A stretch of 64,000 nt of DNA from the NCBI GenBank assembly GCA_030424595.1, contig JAUHWG010000019.1, forward strand, positions 62,001 to 126,000, given 5' to 3'. The position numbers and the translations under genes were made by a program. How positions within the stretch are numbered: position 1 is the stretch's first letter; the number at the start of each line of letters is the position of its first letter. The stretch comes from Polyangia bacterium. GTDB lineage: Bacteria > Myxococcota_A > Polyangia > Nannocystales > Nannocystaceae. Below, in pieces: positions 45,131-52,895 of the stretch. Below the pieces are notes generated by a model. The model saw nothing but the letters and a program-made list of their open reading frames with translations, did not search any database and was not told where the DNA came from.

Positions 45131-46309
45131 ATGGCGTCTAGCTCGCCGCGGATCGCGATCATCTTCGGGACTCGACCGGAGGCGATCAAGCTCGCGCCGC
45201 TCGCCCGGGCGGCGGCGGCCATGGACGACTGGGAGGTCGAGGTCTGGGCGACCGGCCAGCATCAGCGGCTCGTCACCGGCATCGCCGAGGAGCTGGGGCT
45301 GGTCGCCGACGTGCGCCTGGAGGCGATGACCCCGGGCCAGAGCTTGACCTCGCTGAGCGCGCGTCTCCTGGACCAGCTCGGCCCCCGTATCGTCGAGCGC
45401 AAGCCGACCTGGCTGATCGTCCAGGGGGACACGACGACGGCGATGGTCGGGGCGATGGCGGGCTTCTACGGCGGGGCTCGGGTCGCCCACGTCGAGGCGG
45501 GGCTGCGGACCGGAGATCGGAGCGCGCCCTTCCCGGAGGAGGTCAACCGCGGGGTGATCTCTCGCTTCGCGGAGCTCCACCTCGCGCCGACGCCCCGGGC
45601 CGAAGCCGCGCTCATCGCTGAAGGCGTCGACGCGGCGACGATCGAGGTCACCGGCAACACGGTCGTCGACGCGCTGCGCTGGATGGTCGGCCGCCTGCCG
45701 AGCGACGGAGCGCCGCCGCCAGGATACGGCGAGCTCGCGCGCTTCGCCGGGGCCGGGCGCCGCCTCGTTCTCGTCACCGGTCACCGTCGTGAGAGCTTCG
45801 GGGGCGGTCTTGTGGCGATCTGTGAGGGCCTCGCCGAGCTCGCCCGGCGCTGGCCCGCGGTCGACTTTGTCTACCCGGTGCACCTGAACCCGGCGGTCCA
45901 GCGGGCGGTCCACGCCCACCTCGCCGGCCTGGCCAACGTCCACCTCCTGCCGCCGGTCGGCTACGCCGCGGCGATCTGGCTCCTCCGCCAGGCGACCTTC
46001 GTCATCACCGACTCCGGCGGGATCCAGGAGGAGGCGCCCGAGCTCGGCAAGCCCGCGCTCGTGACCCGCGCGTCGACCGAGCGCCCCGAGGCGCTAGAGC
46101 AGGGCTACGCGCTCCTCGTCGGCTACGACGCGGCGGCGATGATCTCGGCCGCGGATCGCTGGCTCGGGGATCCTGTCGCCTACGGGGCCGTCTGCCCGCG
46201 GGCGGGCGCGGGTCCCTTCGGCGACGGGCTCGCCTCCGCGCGCTGCGTCGCCGCGCTGCGTCGTCGGCTCGGCCTGCCGCTCGCCGAGGAGATCCCGCCG
46301 TGGCCCTGA
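45131..46309 (+). CDS. wecB: UDP-N-acetylglucosamine 2-epimerase (non-hydrolysing)
   Basis: 392 residues. WecB family signatures: FGTRPEAIKLAPL, ATGQHQ, VQGDTTTAMVGA, HVEAGLRTGDRSAPFPEEVN (split by the family's conserved EAGLR), ITDSGGIQEEAP and the His/Arg in TGHRRESFG. It interconverts UDP-GlcNAc and UDP-ManNAc, feeding the divergent WecC-like dehydrogenase. TATAGC lies 9 nt before the ATG. Its last 10 bases overlap the start of the next gene. Confidence 0.94.
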   Translation: MASSSPRIAIIFGTRPEAIKLAPLARAAAAMDDWEVEVWATGQHQRLVTGIAEELGLVADVRLEAMTPGQSLTSLSARLLDQLGPRIVERKPTWLIVQGDTTTAMVGAMAGFYGGARVAHVEAGLRTGDRSAPFPEEVNRGVISRFAELHLAPTPRAEAALIAEGVDAATIEVTGNTVVDALRWMVGRLPSDGAPPPGYGELARFAGAGRRLVLVTGHRRESFGGGLVAICEGLAELARRWPAVDFVYPVHLNPAVQRAVHAHLAGLANVHLLPPVGYAAAIWLLRQATFVITDSGGIQEEAPELGKPALVTRASTERPEALEQGYALLVGYDAAAMISAADRWLGDPVAYGAVCPRAGAGPFGDGLASARCVAALRRRLGLPLAEEIPPWP

Positions 46310-48009
46310 CGGGGCAGCTCGGGCAGCTCGGGCAGCTCGGGCAGCTCACTCTGCTCGGGCACCTCGAGCGTGTCGAGCAGCTCACCCTGCTCCCGAGCAT
46401 CGACGGGGTCACCGACGGGGCCTCGATCGGGATCCTCGGCGCGGCGATCTACAACCTCGCGGCGGATCCCTCCGTGCTCTGGATCGCGGGGATCCTGGCC
46501 TTTGCCCTCGTCGCCGCCTCCACCCCCGCGGCGCTGCGGGCCTGGCGGTCGCTCGGCCGCAGCGATCGCGAGGTCAGCCTGCGCAAGGTCCACGTCGGCG
46601 AGATCCCGCGGGTCGGCGGCTTCGTCGTCATGATCGGCTTCGGCCTGGTGATGCTCCTGGGCCTCGCCGGCACCACCGACCTCTCGGCGACCCACGAGCT
46701 CTTCTCCCGCTCGCCGCTGACGGGCGTCCTGGTCGGCGCGCTGGTCTGCGGCCTCACCGGCCTCTACGACGATCTGGTGGGCCTGCGCGCTCGCTACAAG
46801 CTCCTCCTCCAGGTCGCCGCCGCCGGCCTCGCTGTGGCGCTGGGCCTCGAATGGCCGGCCCTCACGGCGCTCCTCGGCGACGAGCTCTGGGCTGTCTGGC
46901 TCGCCCGCGGGGTGACCGCGGGGTTCCTGATCGCGGGGGTCAACGCGGTCAACCTGATGGACGGGCTCGACGGTCTCGCCGGCGGGATCGCGGCGATCGG
47001 CCTCGGCGTCGTCCTCTGCTCGGCCGTGCTCCACGGCGCGCCGGAGCTGGCCCTGGGCTGGATCGCGGCGACGGCCCTCGGCGCGGTGCTCGGCTTTCTC
47101 GTCCACAACCGCCACCCCGCGCGGGTCTTCATGGGCGACGCGGGGGCCTATTTTCTCGGCTTCCTCCTGACGGGGCTCCTGCTCTTCGTCCACCCGCTGC
47201 GCGAGCGGGTGCCGATCATCACCCTGTCGATCCCGCTGATGGTCCTCGCCCTGCCGCTCTTCGACATGGGCCTGGCGATCGTCCGTCGGGCGCTGCGCGG
47301 CCAGCCGATCTTCTCCGGCGACTGCGATCATATCCACCACCGGCTCCTCGCCCGCGGCCTCTCCCACGGCCGGGTGGCGCTGGTGCTCTGGATCTCGGCC
47401 GGGCTCTACGCTCTCCTCGCGGCGCTCAACATCATCGGCGTAGGCGGCTGGTGGACCCTCGGCGGGACCGTGCTCGCGACGCTGATCGTCGGCGTGATCC
47501 TCGGCTATCACAACCTCCTGCGGCGGCTGCCGGCGTTCACCGGCGAGGGGATGCTGGGCGTCCGCGATCGTCGTCGTCAGGTGATGGAGCTCCTCGCGGC
47601 GATCGACTCGTTGGCGGAGGGCGAGAGGGACCGCGGGCTCGCCCGTTGGCAGCGGCTGGCGTCGCCGATCACCCCGGTGCTCGCGCGTCTCGGGGTGCCC
47701 GGCTTTGAGGTCCGCCGCGGCGGCCAAACGCTCGCGGGCGGCGGCAGCGATGCGGGGAGCTGGGCGTGGTTGACGCTGCCCTTGCCGGGCTCGGACGGCG
47801 CCGAGCTGCGGCTCGCGCTGGCCGCTCGTCTCCCGGATCTGCAGCAGGAGCAGCTGATGCTGATCGAGCGGGTCGTGACGCTGCTCGCCGGGACTGCCAT
47901 CGGAGCCCGGCATCATCGGCCGGCGAGCGCTGGGGGGGCGAGCTCGGAGGGCGTAGAGGCCCAACCGGAGGGGGCGGTGGACGGGTCGCAGCCCGCCGCG
48001 GGGCGCTAG
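46300..48009 (+). CDS. Undecaprenyl-phosphate glycosyl-1-phosphate transferase (WecA/MraY family)
   Basis: 569 residues from a GTG overlapping wecB by 10 bp. Membrane core with about ten helices and the family loops: LRKVHVGEIPRVGG, the metal-binding GLYDDLVGL, NAVNLMDGLDGLAGG, FMGDAGAYFLGF and the His motif DHIHHRLLARG. It transfers a sugar-1-phosphate (probably GlcNAc-1-P) to undecaprenyl phosphate to start glycan synthesis. The N-terminus has a GQLGQLGQL repeat from a 9-bp tandem repeat, and a soluble C-terminal extension (about 415-569) is not part of the standard enzyme; its LQQEQLMLIERVVTLLAG stretch looks helical. Confidence 0.9.
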   Translation: MALTGQLGQLGQLGQLTLLGHLERVEQLTLLPSIDGVTDGASIGILGAAIYNLAADPSVLWIAGILAFALVAASTPAALRAWRSLGRSDREVSLRKVHVGEIPRVGGFVVMIGFGLVMLLGLAGTTDLSATHELFSRSPLTGVLVGALVCGLTGLYDDLVGLRARYKLLLQVAAAGLAVALGLEWPALTALLGDELWAVWLARGVTAGFLIAGVNAVNLMDGLDGLAGGIAAIGLGVVLCSAVLHGAPELALGWIAATALGAVLGFLVHNRHPARVFMGDAGAYFLGFLLTGLLLFVHPLRERVPIITLSIPLMVLALPLFDMGLAIVRRALRGQPIFSGDCDHIHHRLLARGLSHGRVALVLWISAGLYALLAALNIIGVGGWWTLGGTVLATLIVGVILGYHNLLRRLPAFTGEGMLGVRDRRRQVMELLAAIDSLAEGERDRGLARWQRLASPITPVLARLGVPGFEVRRGGQTLAGGGSDAGSWAWLTLPLPGSDGAELRLALAARLPDLQQEQLMLIERVVTLLAGTAIGARHHRPASAGGASSEGVEAQPEGAVDGSQPAAGR

Positions 48010-48027
48010 GTCAGGCTCGCCGACCGC

Positions 48028-48366
48028 TTATTCTGTTACTTGAGCCAGATCGAGCAGCGGCGGGACCGCGACCTCGAGGAGCTCGATGAGCGCGGGGTCC
48101 ATGAATCGGTAGTCGTCGGGGATGTCTAGGGAGCGGACGGGGGTCGCCCCGACGATCTCGCCGAAGCGATCGTAGAGGCGGTCAAGGTGGGCCTCCTCCA
48201 TGACCAGGATCAGATCAGCCCACGCCACATCGCTCGCCTGGAGGACCCGCCTCGCGCTCTTTGAGAGGCCCCGAGAGCGGACCGTGAGGCCCTCGCGCCT
48301 GCGGAACACTCGCTCGGCCGTAGGGCTCCGCCACTGGTTGCGGCTGCAGACGAAGAGGACCCTCAT
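48028..48366 (-). CDS. Low-molecular-weight protein tyrosine phosphatase-like protein
   Basis: 112 residues from the ATG of MRVLFVCSRN; TACGCT is 7 nt upstream. The P-loop is CSRNQWRS (Cys7-x5-Arg13), and a later LDIPDDYRFMDP supplies the Asp pair used as general acid. It is shorter than the usual 150-residue Wzb-type phosphatase and matches the compact subgroup found in many proteobacteria. It converges with the polysaccharide transferase gene, and follows the GDPD gene by 37 bp. It could dephosphorylate a polysaccharide-export tyrosine kinase, but none is in the window. Confidence 0.85.
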   Translation of the reverse strand: MRVLFVCSRNQWRSPTAERVFRRREGLTVRSRGLSKSARRVLQASDVAWADLILVMEEAHLDRLYDRFGEIVGATPVRSLDIPDDYRFMDPALIELLEVAVPPLLDLAQVTE

Positions 48367-48403
48367 GGGACCGAGCGTAGCCCGCGAGGGTAGCCTGCGG
48401 GGC

Positions 48404-49405
48404 CTAGCTAGGGGCGTTCCCGACAGGGTCGTTCGCGGGGGCGGTCGCGGGTTCGTTCGCAGGGTCGTTCGCGGGGTCGTTCGCGGGGTCGTTCGCGGGG
48501 TCCCCCGCGGCAAGGTCCGCGCTGATCGACGCCTCGGTCGGAGTCGCCACCGGCGTCGGCATGCCGCGCGCGTTCATCACCTCGATCAGCACGTCGGGGT
48601 GATCGGTGATGATCCCGTCGACACCGTCCGCGAGGAGGCGCTCCATCTCGGGGCGTTCATTGACCGTCCAAGCGAAGACCCGATAGCCCCGCCTGTGCAT
48701 CTTTCGCAGGAAGCGAGCGTCGATCATGACGTGCTCGACGACGAGGATGTCGGGGAGCGCCCGCCGGTTAAAGGCGAGGTTTCGCAGGAGCACCCGCTCG
48801 TACCACTTGAGATCCGAGTCCTTGAAGGTGCCGTAGATCTGGCCGCGGGCGATGTCCGGGTTGCGCTTGCGGAGCGCGGCCAGGAAGAAGGGGGAGAATG
48901 AGGTGACGACGATCTGGTCGGTGACCCCGCGGGCCTCCACCGCGTCGGCGAGGGCGTCGGCGAGGGCGTCGTTGTCCGTGCCCTTGATCGACTTGGCCTC
49001 GACGTTGATCACGACATCGCCGGCGAGCTCGGCGAAGACCTGGTCGAGGGTGGGGATCGGCTCGCCGGCGAAGGAGCGGTCGAAGTGGGAGCCCGCGTCG
49101 AGCGACCGGAGCTCGTCCAGGCTGCGCTCGCTCGCCAAGCCTGGGGTCAACGCCACCCGCCGCAGCTCGTCGTCGTGGAGGACGATGAGCTCTCCGCTCC
49201 CCGCGAAGCGGATGTCGAGCTCAAAGGGGACGCCGAGGGAGGCCGCCTTGCGAAAGGCCGCCATCGTGTTCTCAGGCGCGAGGCCGGCGGCGCCGCGATG
49301 GCCCATCGCTGTGACCTCCGGGAAGAGGTGGGAGGTCGGCCGCGGCCGGTGGACACAGCCGCTGACGAGCGCCAGCGCGAGGAGGAAGAGGGGACGAGGG
49401 ATCAT
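48404..49405 (-). CDS. Glycerophosphodiester phosphodiesterase lipoprotein
   Basis: 333 residues; TATCCT lies 11 nt before the ATG. Lipobox LVSGC (Cys17). GDPD TIM-barrel motifs: GHRGAAGLAPENTMAAF, FELDIRFAGSGELIVLHDD, NVEAKS and VFAWTVNE. These enzymes hydrolyse glycerophosphodiesters to glycerol-3-phosphate and an alcohol; as a lipoprotein it would act in the envelope. The C-terminus is a tandem PANDPAND-type tail encoded by a 12-bp repeat, with a TTSA-like end, and is not part of the enzyme. Confidence 0.9.
   Translation of the reverse strand: MIPRPLFLLALALVSGCVHRPRPTSHLFPEVTAMGHRGAAGLAPENTMAAFRKAASLGVPFELDIRFAGSGELIVLHDDELRRVALTPGLASERSLDELRSLDAGSHFDRSFAGEPIPTLDQVFAELAGDVVINVEAKSIKGTDNDALADALADAVEARGVTDQIVVTSFSPFFLAALRKRNPDIARGQIYGTFKDSDLKWYERVLLRNLAFNRRALPDILVVEHVMIDARFLRKMHRRGYRVFAWTVNERPEMERLLADGVDGIITDHPDVLIEVMNARGMPTPVATPTEASISADLAAGDPANDPANDPANDPANEPATAPANDPVGNAPS
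48424..48502. repeat. 12-bp tandem repeat encoding the GDPD tail
   Basis: cgttcgcggggt units with variants. In the minus frame they give NDPA repeats at the C-terminus of the GDPD lipoprotein. Confidence 0.85.
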
Positions 49406-49515
49406 CGTCGCGCCGGAGGATAGCCTAAGGTCGAGCGTTGCGGACGGACTTGATCTGCGGCCGAGAGCGTCTCGGGGGCTATGACATTCGCGGATCTCCT
49501 CGAAGGCCTATCTGC

Positions 49516-49590
49516 GCGTCGTGGTCTTCGTCTTCGTCGTGGTCTTCGTCTTCGTCTTCGTCGTGGTCTTCGTCTTCGTCGTGGTCTGGC
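49516..49590. repeat. Microsatellite-like gtcttcgtcgtg tract
   Basis: gtcttcgtc / gtcgtggtc repeats at the 3' end of the broken kinase gene; in the minus frame they encode a Thr/Lys tail. Confidence 0.85.
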
Positions 49591-50426
49591 CTGCCGCCGC
49601 CGAGGTGGCTACGCGCGCTGCGGCTTGTCCTTCGCCAGGGCCTCCGCCCGCAGCGTCGAGTCCTCCGGCTCGGGGGGTGACGGAGGTCAGGGCGGCAACG
49701 TCGGCGCAGGCGGCGAGGGACGGGAGCTGACGGGTGGCCTGGAGCGCTTGCTCGGCCGTCGTCGCGTCGGCCTCGACGAGGCTCTCCGGGAGGGCCTGGA
49801 AGCTGCGCCGATGACCGTCGAGGCAGGCGATCGCGAGCCCGTAGAGGTCGGTCGGCAAGTCGCCGCGGAGGTTGGCCTGGCAGGCGCTCCGACGCGCCTC
49901 GATCCACCTGTCGCGGTACCCGTCGAGGAGCGGGACCAAGCGGCCGAGGGTGTCGTGGGCGATCGCGATGCCGAAGTCGAGAAACTTCACCTGTCTGTTG
50001 GGACCGACGATGACGTTGGTCGGCTTGAGGTCGCGATGGGTGATCCCGGCGCTATGGGCGGCATGAAGCCCGCGGCCGGCGGCCGCGAAGATGGCGGTGA
50101 TCGCCCTCCACGACGCCTCGGCTCCTCGCCTCGATCGCTGTCGCGGTCGCTCCTCGATCCACCTTCGCAGGGTCTTCCCTCGACGAGCTTTATGGCGATG
50201 AAGACATGTCCATCGTGCTCTCCGACCTCGTAGGCGGTGACCACGTTGGGGGAGAGAGCCTGCCTAGGGCCTGGGCCTCGCGGAGCATGCGGGCGCGGCT
50301 GAGTGCTCCGCTCTGCTCTTGCGAGCGGAGGATCTTGAGCGCGACCTCACGATCGAGCTTGTCGTCCTTGGCGGCGAAGACGAGCCCCATGCCGCCCTCG
50401 GCGAGCTGTCGAAGGACCCGAAATCG

Positions 50427-50505
50427 GCCGATCCTGTCGCGGATCCTGTCGCGGATCCTGTCGCCGATCCTGTCGCGGATCCTGTCGCGGATCCTGTCGC
50501 CGATC
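50427..50505. repeat. 12-bp tandem repeat, about 6.5 copies
   Basis: gcggatcctgtc / gccgatcctgtc units in the 5' part of the broken kinase gene, just before its Gly-loop region. Confidence 0.9.
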
Positions 50506-50666
50506 ATTGGCGCATTGTCGTGCCTGTCTCTTCGGCCATCGCCCCGTTGATGGGGGGGAGTGACATCATCGAGGTCGGCAAATTCGACGGGGTCAGCCCT
50601 TCGAGTCTCGACGGCGCTTGCGGCTGAGGGCGGCGTGGAGGGCCCTTCGAGTCCGGTGCGGGTCAT

Positions 50667-51057
50667 CGGCGGGCCCCCTGCGGCGGAGGTGTGCGGCCGC
50701 GCTTCGGGGTCTGCTGGCCCGGAGTGATCTCCCGAGCGATTGTGCCAGTCGCAGCCTGTGCTGTTCGGAGTCGGTCCTCGACGCGCGCTGTGGAGCAGCG
50801 GCCGACGGGCCAGCGTCGACCTTCGTGAGCCGCGGAGTTGTCAGCGAGGCCGGTCATCGACGGACGAGAGCTTGAGATCACGCTCGGACAGAGTTGAAAG
50901 CCTGACGATCGGCGAAGGCTCATCTTCGCGGCCCGAGCACCGACGTGCGGGGAGGCGCTGCGCGTCCTTGATCCGCTCGAGATCACCCGCGTTCCGGCCC
51001 TTCAGATTGGGGCGGCTTTGTCTGTTCCAGATACAGCGACGCCCCTAAGGTTTTCAC
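50667..51057. other. Intergenic region upstream of first Fis-like gene
   Basis: 391 bp between the kinase remnant and the first Fis-like gene. No gene seen. The last 45 bp (ccagatacagcgacg) resemble the sequence before the second Fis-like gene (gagatacaggaccg), suggesting that the promoter was duplicated with the gene. Confidence 0.5.
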
Positions 51058-51309
51058 ATGCGCCTCGTGATCGAAACCTACAACCTCCAAGCCGTCGAGC
51101 GGATGCTCTGCGTCGAAGCTCTCAACCAAGCCGGCACCATCGTCGACGGTGCCAGCCTGCTGGGCATCACCCGACATGCGCTCAAGCGGCGGATTATCAA
51201 GCACAACATCGAGTGGCCGGTGCGTCGGCCGCTCGTCTCGGACGCGTCGATCGTCATCGGCCAGCCCGTCGCACCGGTCGCCAGCGCGCCGGTCTCGGCG
51301 GCTGAGTGA
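51058..51309 (+). CDS. Small Fis-type HTH protein (paralogue 1)
   Basis: 83 residues. Almost the whole protein is a Fis-type helix-turn-helix: NLQAVERMLCVEALNQAG, TIVDGASLLGITRHALKRR, as found at the end of NtrC-type activators, but with no ATPase domain. The C-terminal about 25 residues are low in charge. TAAGG lies 9 nt before the ATG. It is about two-thirds identical over 57 residues to the gene at 52445. Probably a small DNA-binding regulator or architectural protein. Confidence 0.8.
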   Translation: MRLVIETYNLQAVERMLCVEALNQAGTIVDGASLLGITRHALKRRIIKHNIEWPVRRPLVSDASIVIGQPVAPVASAPVSAAE

Positions 51310-51358
51310 CGCTCCAAGAGGGCGCGGTGGTGTCTCACCGCTGCGTCGACGAGAAAGA

Positions 51359-51398
51359 GCGAGAGGGGGCTCCATCGACCGATGGAGCCCCCTCTCGC
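51359..51398. repeat. Perfect 19-bp inverted repeat with 2-nt centre
   Basis: gcgagagggggctccatcg and its exact complement are separated by ac. There is no T-tract after it. It lies 50 bp after the first Fis-like gene and could be a strong hairpin at its mRNA end or a protein-binding site. Confidence 0.85.
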
Positions 51399-51445
51399 GT
51401 CGTTGTCGGGTGTCGTTGTCGGGTGTCGTTGTCGGGTGTCGTTCT
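51399..51445. repeat. 13-bp tandem repeat, about 3.5 copies
   Basis: gtcgttgtcgggt units beginning immediately after the perfect inverted repeat. Confidence 0.85.
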
Positions 51446-51514
51446 CTGCTCGTGATCGTCTCCTCAGCTCCTGTTGTCGCGCTCCTCGCTGCTCGTGATG
51501 ACGCCGAGTCTGTC

Positions 51515-51607
51515 GGCGTTGGCCGACCGGTGTTGGCCGATCGGTGTTGGCCGAGCGGTGTTGGCCGAGCGGTGTTGGCCGAGCGGTGTTGGCCGACCGG
51601 AGTTGGG
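51515..51607. repeat. 14-bp tandem repeat, about 6.6 copies
   Basis: ggtgttggccgagc units with single-base variants at positions 12-13. Unlike most tracts here the unit is not a multiple of three. Confidence 0.92.
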
Positions 51608-51784
51608 TCGGTCATCGATGTGTGGGGTCGATAGTGCGTTTGTCTGGCGGTGATCGCCTCGCTCGTGAGGTGTTCGACGAAGGGTCTATTCGGGGCGTAG
51701 CGCTCCGGTGGGGTGGGGTGGGGTGGTGCGATGACGAATGTGTAGTGGTGAATGTGCGGTGCTGATCGTTTGATAGTGGGTTTC

Positions 51785-51907
51785 TCGCAGCCCGTGGAGA
51801 GAGCCCCGTGTGCTCTCGCGCCGCAATCGTCGGTGCTCCTGGCTTGGACAGAACGCCGCTGTGCCGGGTCGTAATGCACGTCTCTTGGGCCGCTTCGAGA
51901 ACGCGCG
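51785..51907 (-). repeat. Dispersed element, copy C
   Basis: On the minus strand the core reads agcggcgttctgtccaagcc, accgacgattgcggcgcgag and acggggctctctccacggg. The shared frame, TTRHSGVLSKPGAPTIAAR then EHTGLSPRA, is open and can be read from an ATG at 51920. Confidence 0.85.
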
Positions 51908-52444
51908 GGGCTCCTGCCACGGGGCGCTGGGGGGCAGATTCGCGGTCGTGAATTGGTCCTGCGGTGCTCCCTTTCGACGGCTAGTTGGAGCGAATGTGCG
52001 GAGTCAGATTGTCTTGTCGAGGATGGTGATGACCTGCCTGTCGGTGTCAGCTCGTGGCCCCATCGCGGGCGGGCGATGACTCGCGTGTGTGAACTCGCGT
52101 GTTTCGACCAGCTCGGCTCGATCATCGCCGCGGACGTCCGCGTCGGGGGATGGGAAGCACCCGCGTCGGCCCATGAAATCACCGCAGCGCCGACGTCTCT
52201 CGGGGTCCTTCGGCTCGACCGGAGCGGGTCAGGGTGGGGGCTCCAGACACCAAGGATCTGCGGTCTTCGGCTGGGTTTCCGGGCTAGAGCCGCTCTTGCG
52301 GCCTTGGCCCGGCGGATCCGAGGTATTCACCGGAGAGCGCGACTTTTCGCCGGGTGTTCTGGAGCAGATCATCGGCGGTCGAGGATGCCCCAGAGGCGCG
52401 ACGTGATCTGAACGAGATACAGGACCGCGCTTAGTGTCCTTGGC

Positions 52445-52798
52445 ATGCGCCTCACCATTGAAACGTTCAATCTCCAAGCGGTCGAGCGGTCGCTCTGCGT
52501 CGAAGCCCTCAACGAGGGCGGCTCCATCGTCGGTGCCGCGGCCCTCCTCGGGATCACCCGCCACTCGCTCAAGCGTCGGATCACCAAGCACAACATCACG
52601 TGGCCTGTGCGACGGATCGCGACGGCTCCCGGCGTCCCCGGGGCTGTCCTCGTCAGCAGCAGCAGCAGCAGCAGCTCGGCGCCGACGAGCCCGGCTCCGT
52701 TCGCGCCGGCGACGACTCCTGTGGCCGCGCCGTCGTTCTCCTCCGCAGCTCCGAGCTCGCCGGTTGTTCTCTCGGCGCCGCGGATCATTCGCCAGTGA
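52445..52798 (+). CDS. Small Fis-type HTH protein (paralogue 2)
   Basis: 117 residues. The first 57 closely match paralogue 1 (NLQAVERSLCVEALNEGG, AALLGITRHSLKRRITKHN). The C-terminal 60 residues are a Ser/Ala/Pro-rich tail that starts with eight serines encoded by an agc triplet run (52651-52673), so tail length may vary between strains. The tail is not part of the HTH fold. The terminator at 52844 ends the transcript. Confidence 0.8.
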   Translation: MRLTIETFNLQAVERSLCVEALNEGGSIVGAAALLGITRHSLKRRITKHNITWPVRRIATAPGVPGAVLVSSSSSSSSAPTSPAPFAPATTPVAAPSFSSAAPSSPVVLSAPRIIRQ

Positions 52799-52843
52799 AT
52801 TCCTGCTCCTAGCCGGTCCGGGTGCGCCTCCCCGGGCCGATCT

Positions 52844-52878
52844 GGCGCGCGCTGCCTCCGGTAGTGCGCGCCTTTTTT
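52844..52878. terminator. Rho-independent terminator between convergent genes
   Basis: 13-bp stem ggcgcgcgctgcc / ggtagtgcgcgcc (two G-U pairs), TCC loop, and a run of six T. It ends the second Fis-like gene and lies before the stop of the convergent PDZ-protein gene. Confidence 0.85.
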
Positions 52879-52895
52879 CGTGGTTTCCGGGGGCT

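Larger units (their letters stand above)
49508..50666 (-). pseudogene. Decayed Ser/Thr protein kinase (kinase-TPR type)
   Basis: Kinase sequence is spread over three frames. Frame 1: GRFRVLRQLAEGGMGLVF (Gly loop), VALKIL (Lys), then a one-base loss at REAQALGRLS. Frame 2: VVTAYEVGEHDGHVFIAIK, then another one-base loss after LVEG. Frame 3: GLHAAHSAGITHRDLKPTN and VKFLDFGIA. DFG is joined directly to the post-membrane segment (RRSACQANLRGDLPTDLYGL), so the kinase C-lobe and transmembrane helix are deleted. The intact homologue at 55203-58037 shows what is missing. The 3' end runs into a ttcgtc-type repeat giving a TTKTKT tail. The N-terminus has a DRIRDRIG repeat from a 12-bp tract. Confidence 0.85.
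51446..52444. other. Repeat-rich gap between the Fis-like paralogues
   Basis: About 1 kb with no convincing gene. It contains the 14-bp tandem repeat at 51515-51607 and dispersed element C at 51785-51907. The rest (51910-52440) is unassigned sequence, with short open frames that look unlike the rest of the genome. Confidence 0.5.

Noticed and set aside
51515..51607. Iteron-like repeats as a replication origin
   Set aside because: No replication initiator gene, DnaA-box cluster or AT-rich region is nearby; the tract resembles the other minisatellites.
50983..52182. 399-codon minus-strand frame across the first Fis-like gene
   Set aside because: It runs through the inverted repeat, two tandem repeats and dispersed element C, with no domain recognisable.
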